Source: Sphagnum magellanicum (Eukaryota > Streptophyta > Sphagnopsida > Sphagnales > Sphagnaceae). Taken from it: DNA of 64,000 nt. Shown piece after piece: positions 52,808-62,732 of the stretch (position 1 is its first letter; each line of letters starts with the position of its first letter). Made by a program: the position numbers and the translations under genes. The stretch is from positions 13,516,001-13,580,000 of the forward strand of contig CM038915.1 in assembly GCA_021904315.1 (NCBI GenBank). Reading direction: 5' to 3'. The notes under the pieces are model-generated. The model had not been told where the DNA came from. It saw only the letters and a list, made by a program, of their open reading frames with translations, and searched no databases.

Positions 52808-54138
52808 ATGGCAATGAGCTGTCATGCCCAGGCCGATATGTTGTTAGCGCTCATCACTACGAACTTCCCAGGTAATTGGGCACCATCTTTAGCTAGTTAC
52901 AGCTCTTGGGACTCTAGGAACTTCCCAGGTAATTGGGCACCATCTCTAGCTAGTTACAGCTCTTGGGACTCTAGGACGTGCAAGATACTTTTCTGAGGTT
53001 TTCTCCCAACCCCACAGAAGTTGTTACTAACTTGATCATAATATTCTTGGAATCTCCTGATGTCTTTAGTAATTCCATATTCTTCATTGCATTTGTCTGT
53101 CTGCAACAGCTTCTCCACGGGACTCTCAGGTCATGACTAATCTTTCACAAACATGCAGTTCTTGGTCTAATCTGCTTCTGTAGACAATTGAGTCATAATT
53201 TGCGGCAAGTGCTGAAGCTACTAGCTTTAGTATTGTTGAGAACTTCACAGATGGAGTATTTATCTAATTTGGATCAGTGTTCAACGTAATGTACTCTGGA
53301 ACTAGCAAGCAATTTAGCACTAGGTTACAAGGTCTCCGCATCACATGAATTGTCAGCTGCATGCATGAGTTTCAAGGTCATTGATCTATTTCTAAGTATA
53401 TGTATTGCAGATCCAGAGTCTTCGGCGCGTGGACACAAGACATTCTTCTGCACATCATGCAACACCGGACTGCATCCTCTGGACCTGTTTGTGGAAGAGG
53501 GCAAACAAAATCACGGGCACAACAAGCTGCAAGTGTATCGAACTTCAAACCGACGTAGTGTCCTTGAAGAGGAGATCGGAAATTTACTAGTGGATCTGCA
53601 AAGCATCCAGAGATATTCCATCAACCAAAAGACCGTGGTATTCATTACCGGTCCAAATTCTAAAATCTACTGTCCCAACCCCAAGTCGAATATGGTCCAC
53701 AACGCCTCCTGCAGCAGCATCTTACAACTACCTGTCTCAGCTCATGCGACTCCTAGCTGCGCAAAATGCACCAAACTCTTGAACGAAGCTACTGGTGGCC
53801 GCTTCTCCAGCAGCAGCAGCATCTTCTGTTCTCTAGGCTGCAAATTCGCAGAACAGCTATTCAACATGCAGGCAGATCGAATCAATGCAGCACCTCTCGC
53901 TGCAGTTACTGCGGCAAACGTTAACACAGTGCAGCACTCAACCAAGCAGTCACAAGAAGCTTTAGCTGACCCTAATGATACTACTAATGATGGTGCTAGA
54001 TCTAATGCTGTAGCACCCACAGAGGAAGTTTGTCTTCATGGCCAGGGTCTAAATGCCTGCAGATCAACTGGAAGATCAAGCAAGAGGAGACTACAAAGCG
54101 GCTTGAACAGGAGGACTATACTGGCACCACTCTCTTGA
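52808..54138 (+). CDS. Divergent PLATZ-family zinc-binding protein
   Basis: Probable plant AT-rich sequence- and zinc-binding (PLATZ) protein; family members bind A/T-rich DNA and usually repress transcription. Two exons: 52,808-52,871 and 53,411-54,138 (phase-1 junction, donor GTAATT, acceptor ATTGCAG), 792 nt and 263 residues. The N-terminal MLLALITTNF echoes the family's WL..LL.T.FF. C35-x2-C38 is followed by H56-x-H58, HNKLQVYR (family: DHRAIQIRR), IGNLLVDLQSIQRYSINQKT (family: SEIQKYLDITGVQTYIIN) and the closing pair C138-x2-C141 ... FCSLGCK with C161-x3-C165. The first C-x2-H and the second C-x2-C of the normal zinc site are not visible, so it is a divergent member. The C-terminal tail is Ala/Ser-rich with a basic SSKRRLQSGLNRR. 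A 57-bp tandem duplication spans the exon 1 donor. It could be functional or an early pseudogene; the 240-codon open exon 2 favours function. Confidence 0.72.
52861..52974 (+). repeat. 57-bp tandem duplication containing the splice donor
   Basis: Units 52,861-52,917 and 52,918-52,974 differ by one base (ATCTTTAGC versus ATCTCTAGC). Each carries AACTTCCCAG|GTAATTGG, so there are two equivalent donors at 52,872 and 52,929. Both units are open in the same frame; using the second donor would add exactly 19 codons and keep the reading frame into exon 2. Confidence 0.9.
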
Positions 54139-55162
54139 CAACCAAGATGCTGGAGTGATGAAGCAAGGATAGGACCCTCTGCAATGTCTAAGTAATTCCA
54201 CCAAGTTAGGTCTGCAATGACTGTAAGTAATTCTGGACACCAAGTTAGGTCACCTGGTCTGAATGTTCACTAGGTATTACTATGAACTGTGAGTTCATTT
54301 TTTGGGAAATGCATAGAACATGTGAAGGATTGGGACCGTGGCAGATTATTATGTCATTTTCTTGCCCACATAATAGGACATAATCTTCCAACCTGATGAG
54401 TATACACTCGTAATTTGGTAATTAAGTGACCAAAATTTCTGTTGAGCATGAGATTTTTTAAATCGTTGAATCTGCCCAACCAGACATTAATGTTATGGAA
54501 TGGCCTCACCCTTGCCCCATTCCGTTGGGTGCATCACCTAGCTCACCCTAGCAAGCTTGCCTGGCAAATTACCTGACATAATGGACAAGGGCTTGACCAT
54601 TTCATAGTACATAATTTCCTATTTTAATTTGTTGCTGGTTTGAACTTTCCATGTAAGTAGCAGAGTCATTACATGAAGAGTCTATTGTTGGAAATGCAAT
54701 TTATGAACTTAACATGCATCATGTGTGACCAAAAGATGGGATCCAGGGCTTGAGGGACAGAGCTAGATGATCAATCAAGTACATGTGCATATAGAATTGG
54801 GAACAACTCAGCTTCATTGTTGATCTTTGAACATTCAATGAGGCAAATCAATAATTTTGATGAGGTCAATGCCCAATATATTCACAATTAGCAGTTCTTC
54901 ATCCCAAGTCTTGGATTGGCAACTTAATCCAGAGCCTTGGTAAAAGGATAATTACCAATTCTATAATTATGCATAGATTCAATGTTTGAAGTGGAGTTAT
55001 TAAGTAAAGTAGGGCAGAGTTCTGAAATTAAGCACAAGTTTTAAGTTGGGAAGAATAACCTCTTGATGCCTACCAAAGGCCCTAACTTCTACAGCCTACG
55101 ACCCTAGACATAGCTACTAAAGGATCGGTGCTACCTAGAGCATAAGGTTAGGGCTCTCGATC

Positions 55163-55185
55163 ATGCTAGCAACTTCAGCTAGCAT
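55163..55185. repeat. 8-bp perfect hairpin
   Basis: ATGCTAGC (55,163-55,170), loop AACTTCA, GCTAGCAT (55,178-55,185). Too isolated to assign a role. Confidence 0.6.
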
Positions 55186-55208
55186 CAAGATTTTAATATG
55201 ACGACTTG

Positions 55209-55238
55209 TAATATATATATATATATATATATATATAT
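55209..55238. repeat. (AT)n microsatellite
   Basis: About fifteen AT units in intergenic DNA. Confidence 0.9.
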
Positions 55239-58199
55239 GGTCAATTGCTAATCGAATAAGATGTATTCCTCTACCCATGTAGTTCTTGGATAAATATTAC
55301 TTCATATAACTAAATAACATGAAACCATCATGGCTAGGATGCTGCAGGATTAGGGATTCCCTATTGATCACAAGTAGGCATGTCTAGACATTGACGTGTT
55401 TCTTCTACATGAAGTTTACAGTGTTACATAAACACTGTCTACATAACAGACAAAGAAACACAGGGAAAACTACAACTTAAAAACATTTGTATTTCTACAT
55501 TGATTTGTTATTAAATTAGGTCTACAAACCAAGGAGGAAACTTAAAATGAGATTGGGATTTATAAATCAACAAAATATATTTTTTCCTCTTTTCTCAAAT
55601 ACAAACGAAAATGAAGTTTAATTACTAGAAATTGTAAATAACTTTTTCGAATTTACGAAGTTATACATGAAACCTTATGGATTCAGGGAACATTGTCCTG
55701 GGACTGATGTTTCCATATTTTTGCCCATTACAACAACATGGCTTGAATCATGCAATGAAACAAATTATCTTAAACCTAAGTTCACCTTGAGTGCTCTTCC
55801 ATGCAGTAAGAAAAATTAGATATTCAGATGTTGGTCTCACAGTCACCTAGAGAAAATGATCTTTCTTTGAAAGGTTTAAATAATTTGTTCACCATCATGG
55901 TGAGGATGCAATTAAATGTTAGAAAATTGTGAAAAGTAACAAGAGTCTACAAAATAGTGACAAAATTCGTGCAAACTTTCTCATTCACTCAATCTCACAC
56001 TACTCAGAATGTCGGCCCCAATGAAGCTGTGCAATGTATTTTCCAGATCGTAAGGGTTGAAATGAAAATTGTGGCAACCACATTTGCTGAGATGTTTTTG
56101 AGACCTGAAAACTGCATGAATATAGTGCAATTACAAGCTCGCAACCTATCGGAGTTCTTTAGTGTGCAAGAAAAGGAAGCAAGTTCAAATGAATTCAGCT
56201 CACTTGAGGGGCCCCCTAGTCATCATCGACCAATCCAATGCTTTCAAAATTTGCAAATTTCATATGTTTCACAAATCTTGCAATGAATTCCAACAAAACC
56301 AAATGATGGAGAAGCAAAGGGTAATCTATTAGAATTATTCCAAAAGATTTTCTTAGAATCTATCATTCATGGAAGGTGGTTTGTCTGTTTTGTTTGTTGT
56401 CACATTTAGATCTCCCAAACCACAGTGCCTCTTGCCATGCTCTTGGCTCTTGGTACCATTGGAAAGCCCTTGATGAGTAGGGGTGCGCACCGAGTTCCTT
56501 TCGTAATGTTTAGAGTTGGTTTCTTAATGTTTCGACCTACAGTGCAGAAGTTATTGAATATTGAACACTTTGTTTAGTGAAAGTTAATTTTAATCAAAAC
56601 TAAAAATTATAGGGGAATTTCAGCACAAACATGTTCAATTCCTTTGGTCGATGAGTCGACATTGTGTTCACCAAAGATGATATTTGTGTTTTAGTCGATG
56701 TTGTCATTACCAACCCAACACGAGTAGATTTATTTCTTCGATCTTGCACCACTCAAGGATTTGTTCCTTTCAATGCAGCTCAAGTCGAAGAACGGACTTA
56801 TCACAATTAACACCTTGTTGATCAAATTTTTCTTTTAGTAATGGAGGTAATTTGGATGTTTACATAAGCATGTAGATGTGTTTTTACACTATTGTGTCAA
56901 TGCCAATTGGAGTTTGAAGGACCAAAAGGCCATCCTCTTTTTGTTTTGGTTACTTTTCTTTGACAAAAAAATTCAATCACATTGTAAAGGTTGCAAGCAT
57001 CCTCCATCTTAAGTTTGGCGGTAGCCATAGGCTTAGTTGTTTCCTGACTTCCACCCTTTTAGAACACATCTCCCATCTCCACAACCAACTTATTGCAAGC
57101 AACTGATTTTTGATATGGAAAAATATGACCAACCTATTATAAGCGGTCAATTTTTAACATGGATAGGTTTTGACATCTAGTTTGAACTAACCCTAAACTC
57201 ATCATGTAAATTCTCCTTTTTTTAAAAATCCCTTTGTACATTTTTCCCAATCTAAAATGCATATATCAATAAAACTTTGCAAGATTGACCCAGAATTGAA
57301 TTGAACTTACATTTGGTTCAACCTTGACTAGGCCCTTATTTTGGTATTGCCATCACCATTGGGCTTTTCCCTACACTATGCATGTGTGCCAACTATCATT
57401 CAATCTTTTTACAATTCAAAATTATTAAAGGAAACAACTCAATTTTGAAGTGTAGAATAATAATAAACTATAAAGAACTCTTTTAATATTTAAAAATTAA
57501 GTACAATTTTGAATTTCATGTTTATTTTTCCCCCATAGATGGTCGGGGTAGAAGGTCTATGACTTACTGGTTTTTTTCAATTTTTTTGACATTGCATTAG
57601 TGGTAAATATCCAAGAAAAATTTATTAATAAGTAGTGATAGGTTTCTAGAATGCTAAAAAATATGCTACCAAATCAAATTTTGAATTGAAATGTGATTTT
57701 TTTTCGAAAATTTGACAAGAATTTTCCTAACAAAACAGGGAATATGAAACATAAATAAATAAATAAATAAATATTTGCATAATTTTCTACCAAAAAAGAG
57801 AGGTAATTGTGGGTGTAGTGATATTTTTTTTCAATTTTCTGATGTTGCTTCATTGGCTAGCATCCCATGAAGGATTCAACATTAAATGACAACGCCAATT
57901 TAGAACCTGTTTAAATAGTTTAAAATATGGTTTAAAATATGCTATCAAACTAAAATCAAACTTCAAATATCTTGAAAAATTTCAAAAATTTTGGGGGAAA
58001 TTTGGCAAATTTTTTTCCAGAAAAAAAAGAAGGGAATATTGTGACAGAAAATTCTCCAAATTATTTTGATTTTCCGGATTTTGGCGAAATTTCGCACCCA
58101 AAAAAAAAACGCTGTGTGGGTGCGGTTCCAAATTGTCTTTTTTTGGGTTCTTTTAGGAATTTAGAAATCTGCCCGTCGCATCTTGTAAGTTGTAACCCT

Positions 58200-58314
58200 T
58201 AGGGTTTCGGGCAGGGGGCAAGAAGAAACAGAAAACCTGTTGAAGCTCAAGCGCTGGCGCAAAAGAGAGAGAGAGAGAGAGTGAAGAGACGATGGAGATG
58301 GCGCATTAGGGTTT
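58200..58314 (+). promoter_or_regulatory. Two teloboxes and a GA repeat upstream of TRB
   Basis: TAGGGTTT occurs at 58,200-58,207 and at 58,307-58,314; its complement AAACCCTA is the plant telobox, the site bound by TRB proteins. Between them an uninterrupted GA run lies at about 58,265-58,281. In Arabidopsis telobox and GA-repeat motifs mark Polycomb response elements, and TRB1-3 help bring PRC2 to teloboxes. Here they sit 720-830 bp before the TRB start codon, in the promoter or the 5' UTR. Self-control is inferred, not shown. Confidence 0.55.
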
Positions 58315-58388
58315 GGAGCGCCGTGTTCAGCATCGCTCGGCAATCGCAAAGCACAAGCCACGATTTGGTGTACAAAGATGTCGCGTGC

Positions 58389-58440
58389 CTTGCATGTGAG
58401 TAGTAGTATTTTCTATTCGGAGTTCTTGCATGTGAGTAGT
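58389..58440 (+). repeat. 16-bp direct repeat with donor-like GTGAGT in the TRB leader
   Basis: CTTGCATGTGAGTAGT occurs at 58,389-58,404 and again at 58,425-58,440. Each copy contains GTGAGT and could serve as a donor for a 5'-UTR intron, although no single acceptor before the ATG is compelling. Confidence 0.6.
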
Positions 58441-59031
58441 CTTTTCTACTGTGGGTGATATTCCCCATTTGTTGGCGCATTGATCTCATTAGGGTAAACT
58501 GTATCAAGAGAGCGGCTTCTGAAACCTCAGTCATCTCCTCTCCTCGTGTTGTTGTTGTTCCGGGACTGGCTCTTGGATATTGATTCCTTTTTTTTTCTTC
58601 CACGTCCATTTTTGTGTAGAAGGGTTGTTTTTTTCTTTGTTTTTTTTGTGTGTTGGGGGGTAGGGTTCGGTTTTTGGGGTTTCTCGTCTCCATCACTAGG
58701 GCACGGTTTTTTGAACTTTTTTTTCTTGGTTAGAAGACTCTGCATTTTGTTTGTGTACAGCCTCCTTGTCCACTTCATTCTCATTTCGCATCTTCTTAGT
58801 TATGGCTGTCCAGAGGGTTAAGGTTCTTCTGTCCAGCACTTGAGAGACCAATTTGAAGGAGTTCTAGCCCTAGACTGTTTTCATCTGTTGTTGATGGATT
58901 TCGGATTTCAGAGTGAAATGGTGAGGAGTGTGTGTGAAGAAAACTGGTGGGAGAAGTAGGGAGTTATTCTTCTCAAAGATAGAGGCTAATAGGTCAGAGA
59001 AGGACAGAAGGGTTGAAAGAAGTATAGAGCC

Positions 59032-62000
59032 ATGGGAGCACCAAAACAGAAGTGGACGGCAGAGGAGGAGGCGGCCCTCCGTGCAGGAGTTGAAAAGTAT
59101 GGGCCAGGGAAGTGGCGAGCAATTCAGAAGGACTCCAAATTTGGGCCGTGTCTTATATCCCGATCCAATGTTGATCTCAAGGTAAGATTTCTGTGGCACA
59201 AGCACCTTTGTGCAATCAATTGCCATTGAGCAATCTCTGTTTCAACTCCATTTTCAATTTCCTAACAAGAACTGTCATCTTAGAGCATCAAATGGAGATT
59301 TGCATTTGGTTTTGTTGTTGTGGTGTTATCCATTTCAGGCCATTTCCATTATCTAATTCTCCTTTCTGTTCCAACTATGCTCCCACCAGAAAGGGGTTTA
59401 GATTGTGCTTGTCTGAAGTTTTGACTCACTTCTGTACAAATCCAACACATTTTCATGAAGAGTTGCCTTTGTTTCCCCTAAGATTCTATTGCCATTACTT
59501 CATGACATTGAAAGTCAATAGAGGAGTCAATAGGGTTTGATGTCAGTTTGTCTTCCTTTAGGAACATTTATGGCAACCATTCTTGATGAACTCATTTCCT
59601 CTGTTTGTCTGTTCCAGGGGTCCTTTTGATAAATGTGCTCAGTACTGTCCTTTTTGCAGCCAAGTGTTGTTCTTTTGTCATAGCGTGATTTAATTTCAGT
59701 AAAAAGCTTTCATTTCATAATGCTATTTTTTGTGGATTGTTTCTCAAAGTATCTGCATTGTGCATCTCTTCATGTCTCACTCCCTCCCTTGTTCCAGTAC
59801 ATACTGTGTCTGTGTGTTGAATTCGCAAACAAACTAGCAGTTATGTATGTAACTTGCATAGCATACATTTCTAATTTTGGAATCTCTGTGGAGCTCATAT
59901 TTTGAGTGCTGTATTGAAATTATGCTTCTGGTGGTTGTGATGGCAGGACAAGTGGCGGAATATGAGTGTCAGTGCCAATGGTGTGGGATCAGCAAGAGAG
60001 CGTGCAAAGCCACTGGCCGTGATGTCACCTCCTGGGATGTTGACTTTAATGGACGAGGCATTTACCATTGATCCATTGGCAATCATGGCACCTACAGATG
60101 GTTCATATGACAGTAAAAGCAATGGTGCAGACACATCCTCTGATCACAAATCACTTGGGCCTAGGTAGGCATTTTGGAACAACAGGGACTAGAGATCCAA
60201 ACCTCAACAGATAGTTTCAATGTTTTTCCTTCCTCATTGTCAAATCTTATTTGCTTCATCCTAGGGAGACTCATAAAGTTTGATTTGATGGGTTCAGTGA
60301 ATTTTAGCATCATGTTTATGCTCCATTTGCGTAAGTAATCTTGAGGAGAGTGTGTTGCAAAGAGACTCTGTGAGAAGGTCTGGGTTGGATCTTTGGTTTA
60401 GAGAATTACCTGAGCGTATAGTTGGATATTTTGTAGTTTTCTACTGGTTTTAAAAGCCCAGTTGATCTTTGTTTTTCTTCCTTCTGTCACCTATATTCCC
60501 TTATTTCTTCCTTTTTTGCCTCCTCTTTTGTTTTTTTCCTTCTGTGCCTTTCCTTCTCTGGTGTAGGATGGTAACCAGTATCATGGTTGAGTCTTCCCAT
60601 AGTTTCTAGACTTGCAACAGAAACTCAGTATGCAGGCTAGTGATTACACTGGCCTCTACCCACTGTAGGGAGCTGATGAGCAGTGGGTAAGTTGTGATAG
60701 AAATGTCACTATCATATGTGTTAACTGTTGATTGTTACTGAACATGTGAGAGACAATTAGTGTTGTCAGTACTGCTTGTTTCACACAGTTCTCTATGTAG
60801 GCCTCTCTACACTTGCTTGTACAAGGGCAAACTAAAATGAAATGAAACTTACACAAGCTTGTTGCAGGTTGAATGAGAATACTATTGACTTTTTGGATTA
60901 GCTATGTCTCTCAAGTGCTAGCCAACATCATGACTGAGTCTTCCCATTGCTTCCAGAAATGTGACAGAAACTCAGGATGCATGTATAACAGTTTACCCAA
61001 CATTTTGGGTGGATACTTATATGCTTATCTAGACCCACTGTCCAGAACTGATGAAGTAAGTGGGTAGTCATGGCAGCTTGTCACTGTGATTTTTGATGAA
61101 GTTGATAGTCTGACACTTTGTTAGCAACTCTCATAAGGTTATGGCTGCACTGTTGTCATGTTACCTCCAAATTGTTATTATGGAGATTTCTCTGCAATTT
61201 CATGGATATGCCAGTTTCATAGCTCATTTTGAACTAGTTCTTCCTTTTTGTGTATTTCTTCTTCCCTGTTCTTTAATCCTTGTCTGGAGTTCTTCTTTGA
61301 CTTAAGAGGAAATGTTTTTTGCTTGATTCTTGTTGCATTTAATGGTGAGTATGCTGTTTTCTTGATCCTCATGAGGGTTATTTTTATTATTGTCATGCAA
61401 GATCTGCTGGAAAATGTCTTTCTTTAGTGCCATAGTGATACCTGTATGTTGGTTGCCCTTGAAATGTTGTCAGTGTGAGAAGAGTGTTGGTGCTGCTGAG
61501 GTCTGTCTTATTCAGTATTTTTGAGTTTCCTTGTTGGTACTTGCCAGACTTCTAGAATGGGCCAGTCTTGATAGCTCAGTCATCTGTGTAGGCATCGGTT
61601 TAGAGTTTGATTGTGATATCCTGTTTTGTGGGGGAAGATATGATGATATGGTATTGGAAGCTGTTTTGGGACTAAATGAGCCTGATGGATCTAGCAGTGC
61701 TGCCATTGCCAACTACATTGAGGTACTTTGTTCTGCTGTTCTGATGCATATGTTTATGTTTTAGTCTCTCCGTGCTGTTTGAATCAAGTGTCTCAGAAAG
61801 TGACCTTCAAGTTTCAAAGCAGCAGCAGCAATTTTCTGAAAGGGAATAAATTTCTGCAGAAAGGTGGCTACCACAATTGAACCATAATCTTTTTGGCAGA
61901 AAAGAAATTTATAGAGGGTTTAGGGGATTAAAGTTTGTGTTACATGTTGTCAGTTACATTAGCTCATGGTTTATTGTGGAATGAAGAAACTATGTAATCA

Positions 62001-62732
62001 AATGGCTAAGGTTAATGATGAAATTCACTGAGAGAGTGTGTGTAATAAAGGAGCGATATCCAGTGCCATCCAACTTTCGGCGACTTTTGACGACCAAGCT
62101 GAAGTCATTAGCTCTTTCAGGCAAGCTTATGAAGGTCAGATTTTTTTGACTGTTTTCATTTTTTTGAATAAGTCCACAGAAATACTCAATGATGGATTAA
62201 TTGTAGCATTTCTTATATACATGCATTTGTGATGCAAGCATTTTGAAAATCTGCCAATGCATGTGCATCATAGGTCCGACAAAATTACAAGATCAATGAT
62301 GGCAAAGAGAGTCCTCTGGTGGCAGAAGTTGCTGAAGAAAGGGAGCAACCTGCAAGGTGGAGTGATGCAAAACCACCAAAGGAGGGTCAAAATCAACAAC
62401 CAGAGGGACGGAGTGATGATGCTGATAGGATGCCAACACCACGGTTTCCACGGGATTCTCGTGACTCTTCAAGAAAGATGAGGTCTGACTTGGTTCCGCA
62501 CAAAAAGCCGAAAATGGATATTGAGCAAATTGCTAGAGCAAAAGTGAAGACTGCTGAAGATGCAGCCCGAGCAGCCATAGTTGCAGTTACAGAGGCAGAG
62601 GCAGCAGCTGCTGCAGCTGAGCAGGCGGCTTGGGATGCAGAGGCTGCAGAAGCAGAAGCAGAGGTGCTTGAAGCAGCTGCTGAAGCAGCTATGGCAGCAA
62701 TCAGACCTCCTAAGAAGTGTGAGTCTTCATAA
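59032..62732 (+). CDS. TRB1: Telomere repeat-binding factor (TRB / single Myb histone)
   Basis: Nuclear protein that binds telomeric repeats and teloboxes through one Myb domain and carries a linker-histone fold. Exons: 59,032-59,181, 59,947-60,164, 61,638-61,722, 62,051-62,134, 62,274-62,732; 996 nt and 331 residues, near the roughly 300 of Arabidopsis TRB1-3. The start [13 protein letters not shown] is the family hallmark. The Myb repeat spans about 1-62 and includes the telobox-contacting VDLKDKWRN across intron 1. The H1/H5 globular domain spans about 123-190 ([38 protein letters not shown]). HKKPKM at about 255-260 is a likely nuclear signal. Residues about 260-325 form an Ala/Glu-rich coiled coil. 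Intron 2 is 1,473 bp and its acceptor (GGGGAAG|A) is weak. A GTGAGT donor at 62,719 allows another C-terminus. In Arabidopsis these proteins protect telomeres, bind TERT and recruit PRC2. Assignment to TRB1 rather than TRB2/3 is not resolved. Confidence 0.93.
60580..61070 (+). repeat. Diverged duplicate segments within TRB intron 2
   Basis: About 60,580-60,700 and 60,927-61,070 share ATCATG-x2-TGAGTCTTCCCAT, GACAGAAACTCAG-like text (CAACAGAAACTCAG in the first), ACCCACTGT and CTGATGA...GTGGGTA in the same order. It is an old local duplication, non-coding in both copies. Confidence 0.55.

Larger units (their letters stand above)
54139..58190. other. Intergenic DNA between the PLATZ-like and TRB genes
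   Basis: Composition falls back to AT-rich. It contains an (AT)n microsatellite at about 55,209-55,238, a hairpin at 55,163-55,185, and at 56,458-56,477 a 20-mer that matches the GC-rich solo LTR at 41,530-41,549 with two differences. A 109-codon frame at 55,957-56,286 has no recognised domain and was not accepted. From about 57,990 to 58,110 AAATTTTTT/GGCGAAATTTCGC text resembles that near 20,380-20,490. Confidence 0.5.

Noticed and set aside
53110..53129. Possible micro-exon in the PLATZ-like intron (CAG|CTTCTCC...CTCAG|GTCATG)
   Set aside because: Including its 20 bases would shift the frame of exon 2, and it adds no zinc ligands.
55957..56286. 109-codon plus-strand frame
   Set aside because: No domain, no splice partners and no clear promoter were recognised; it may be chance.
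58247..58696. 149-codon minus-strand frame upstream of TRB
   Set aside because: It is antisense to the TRB leader and dominated by the GA/CT repeat and low-complexity basic text.
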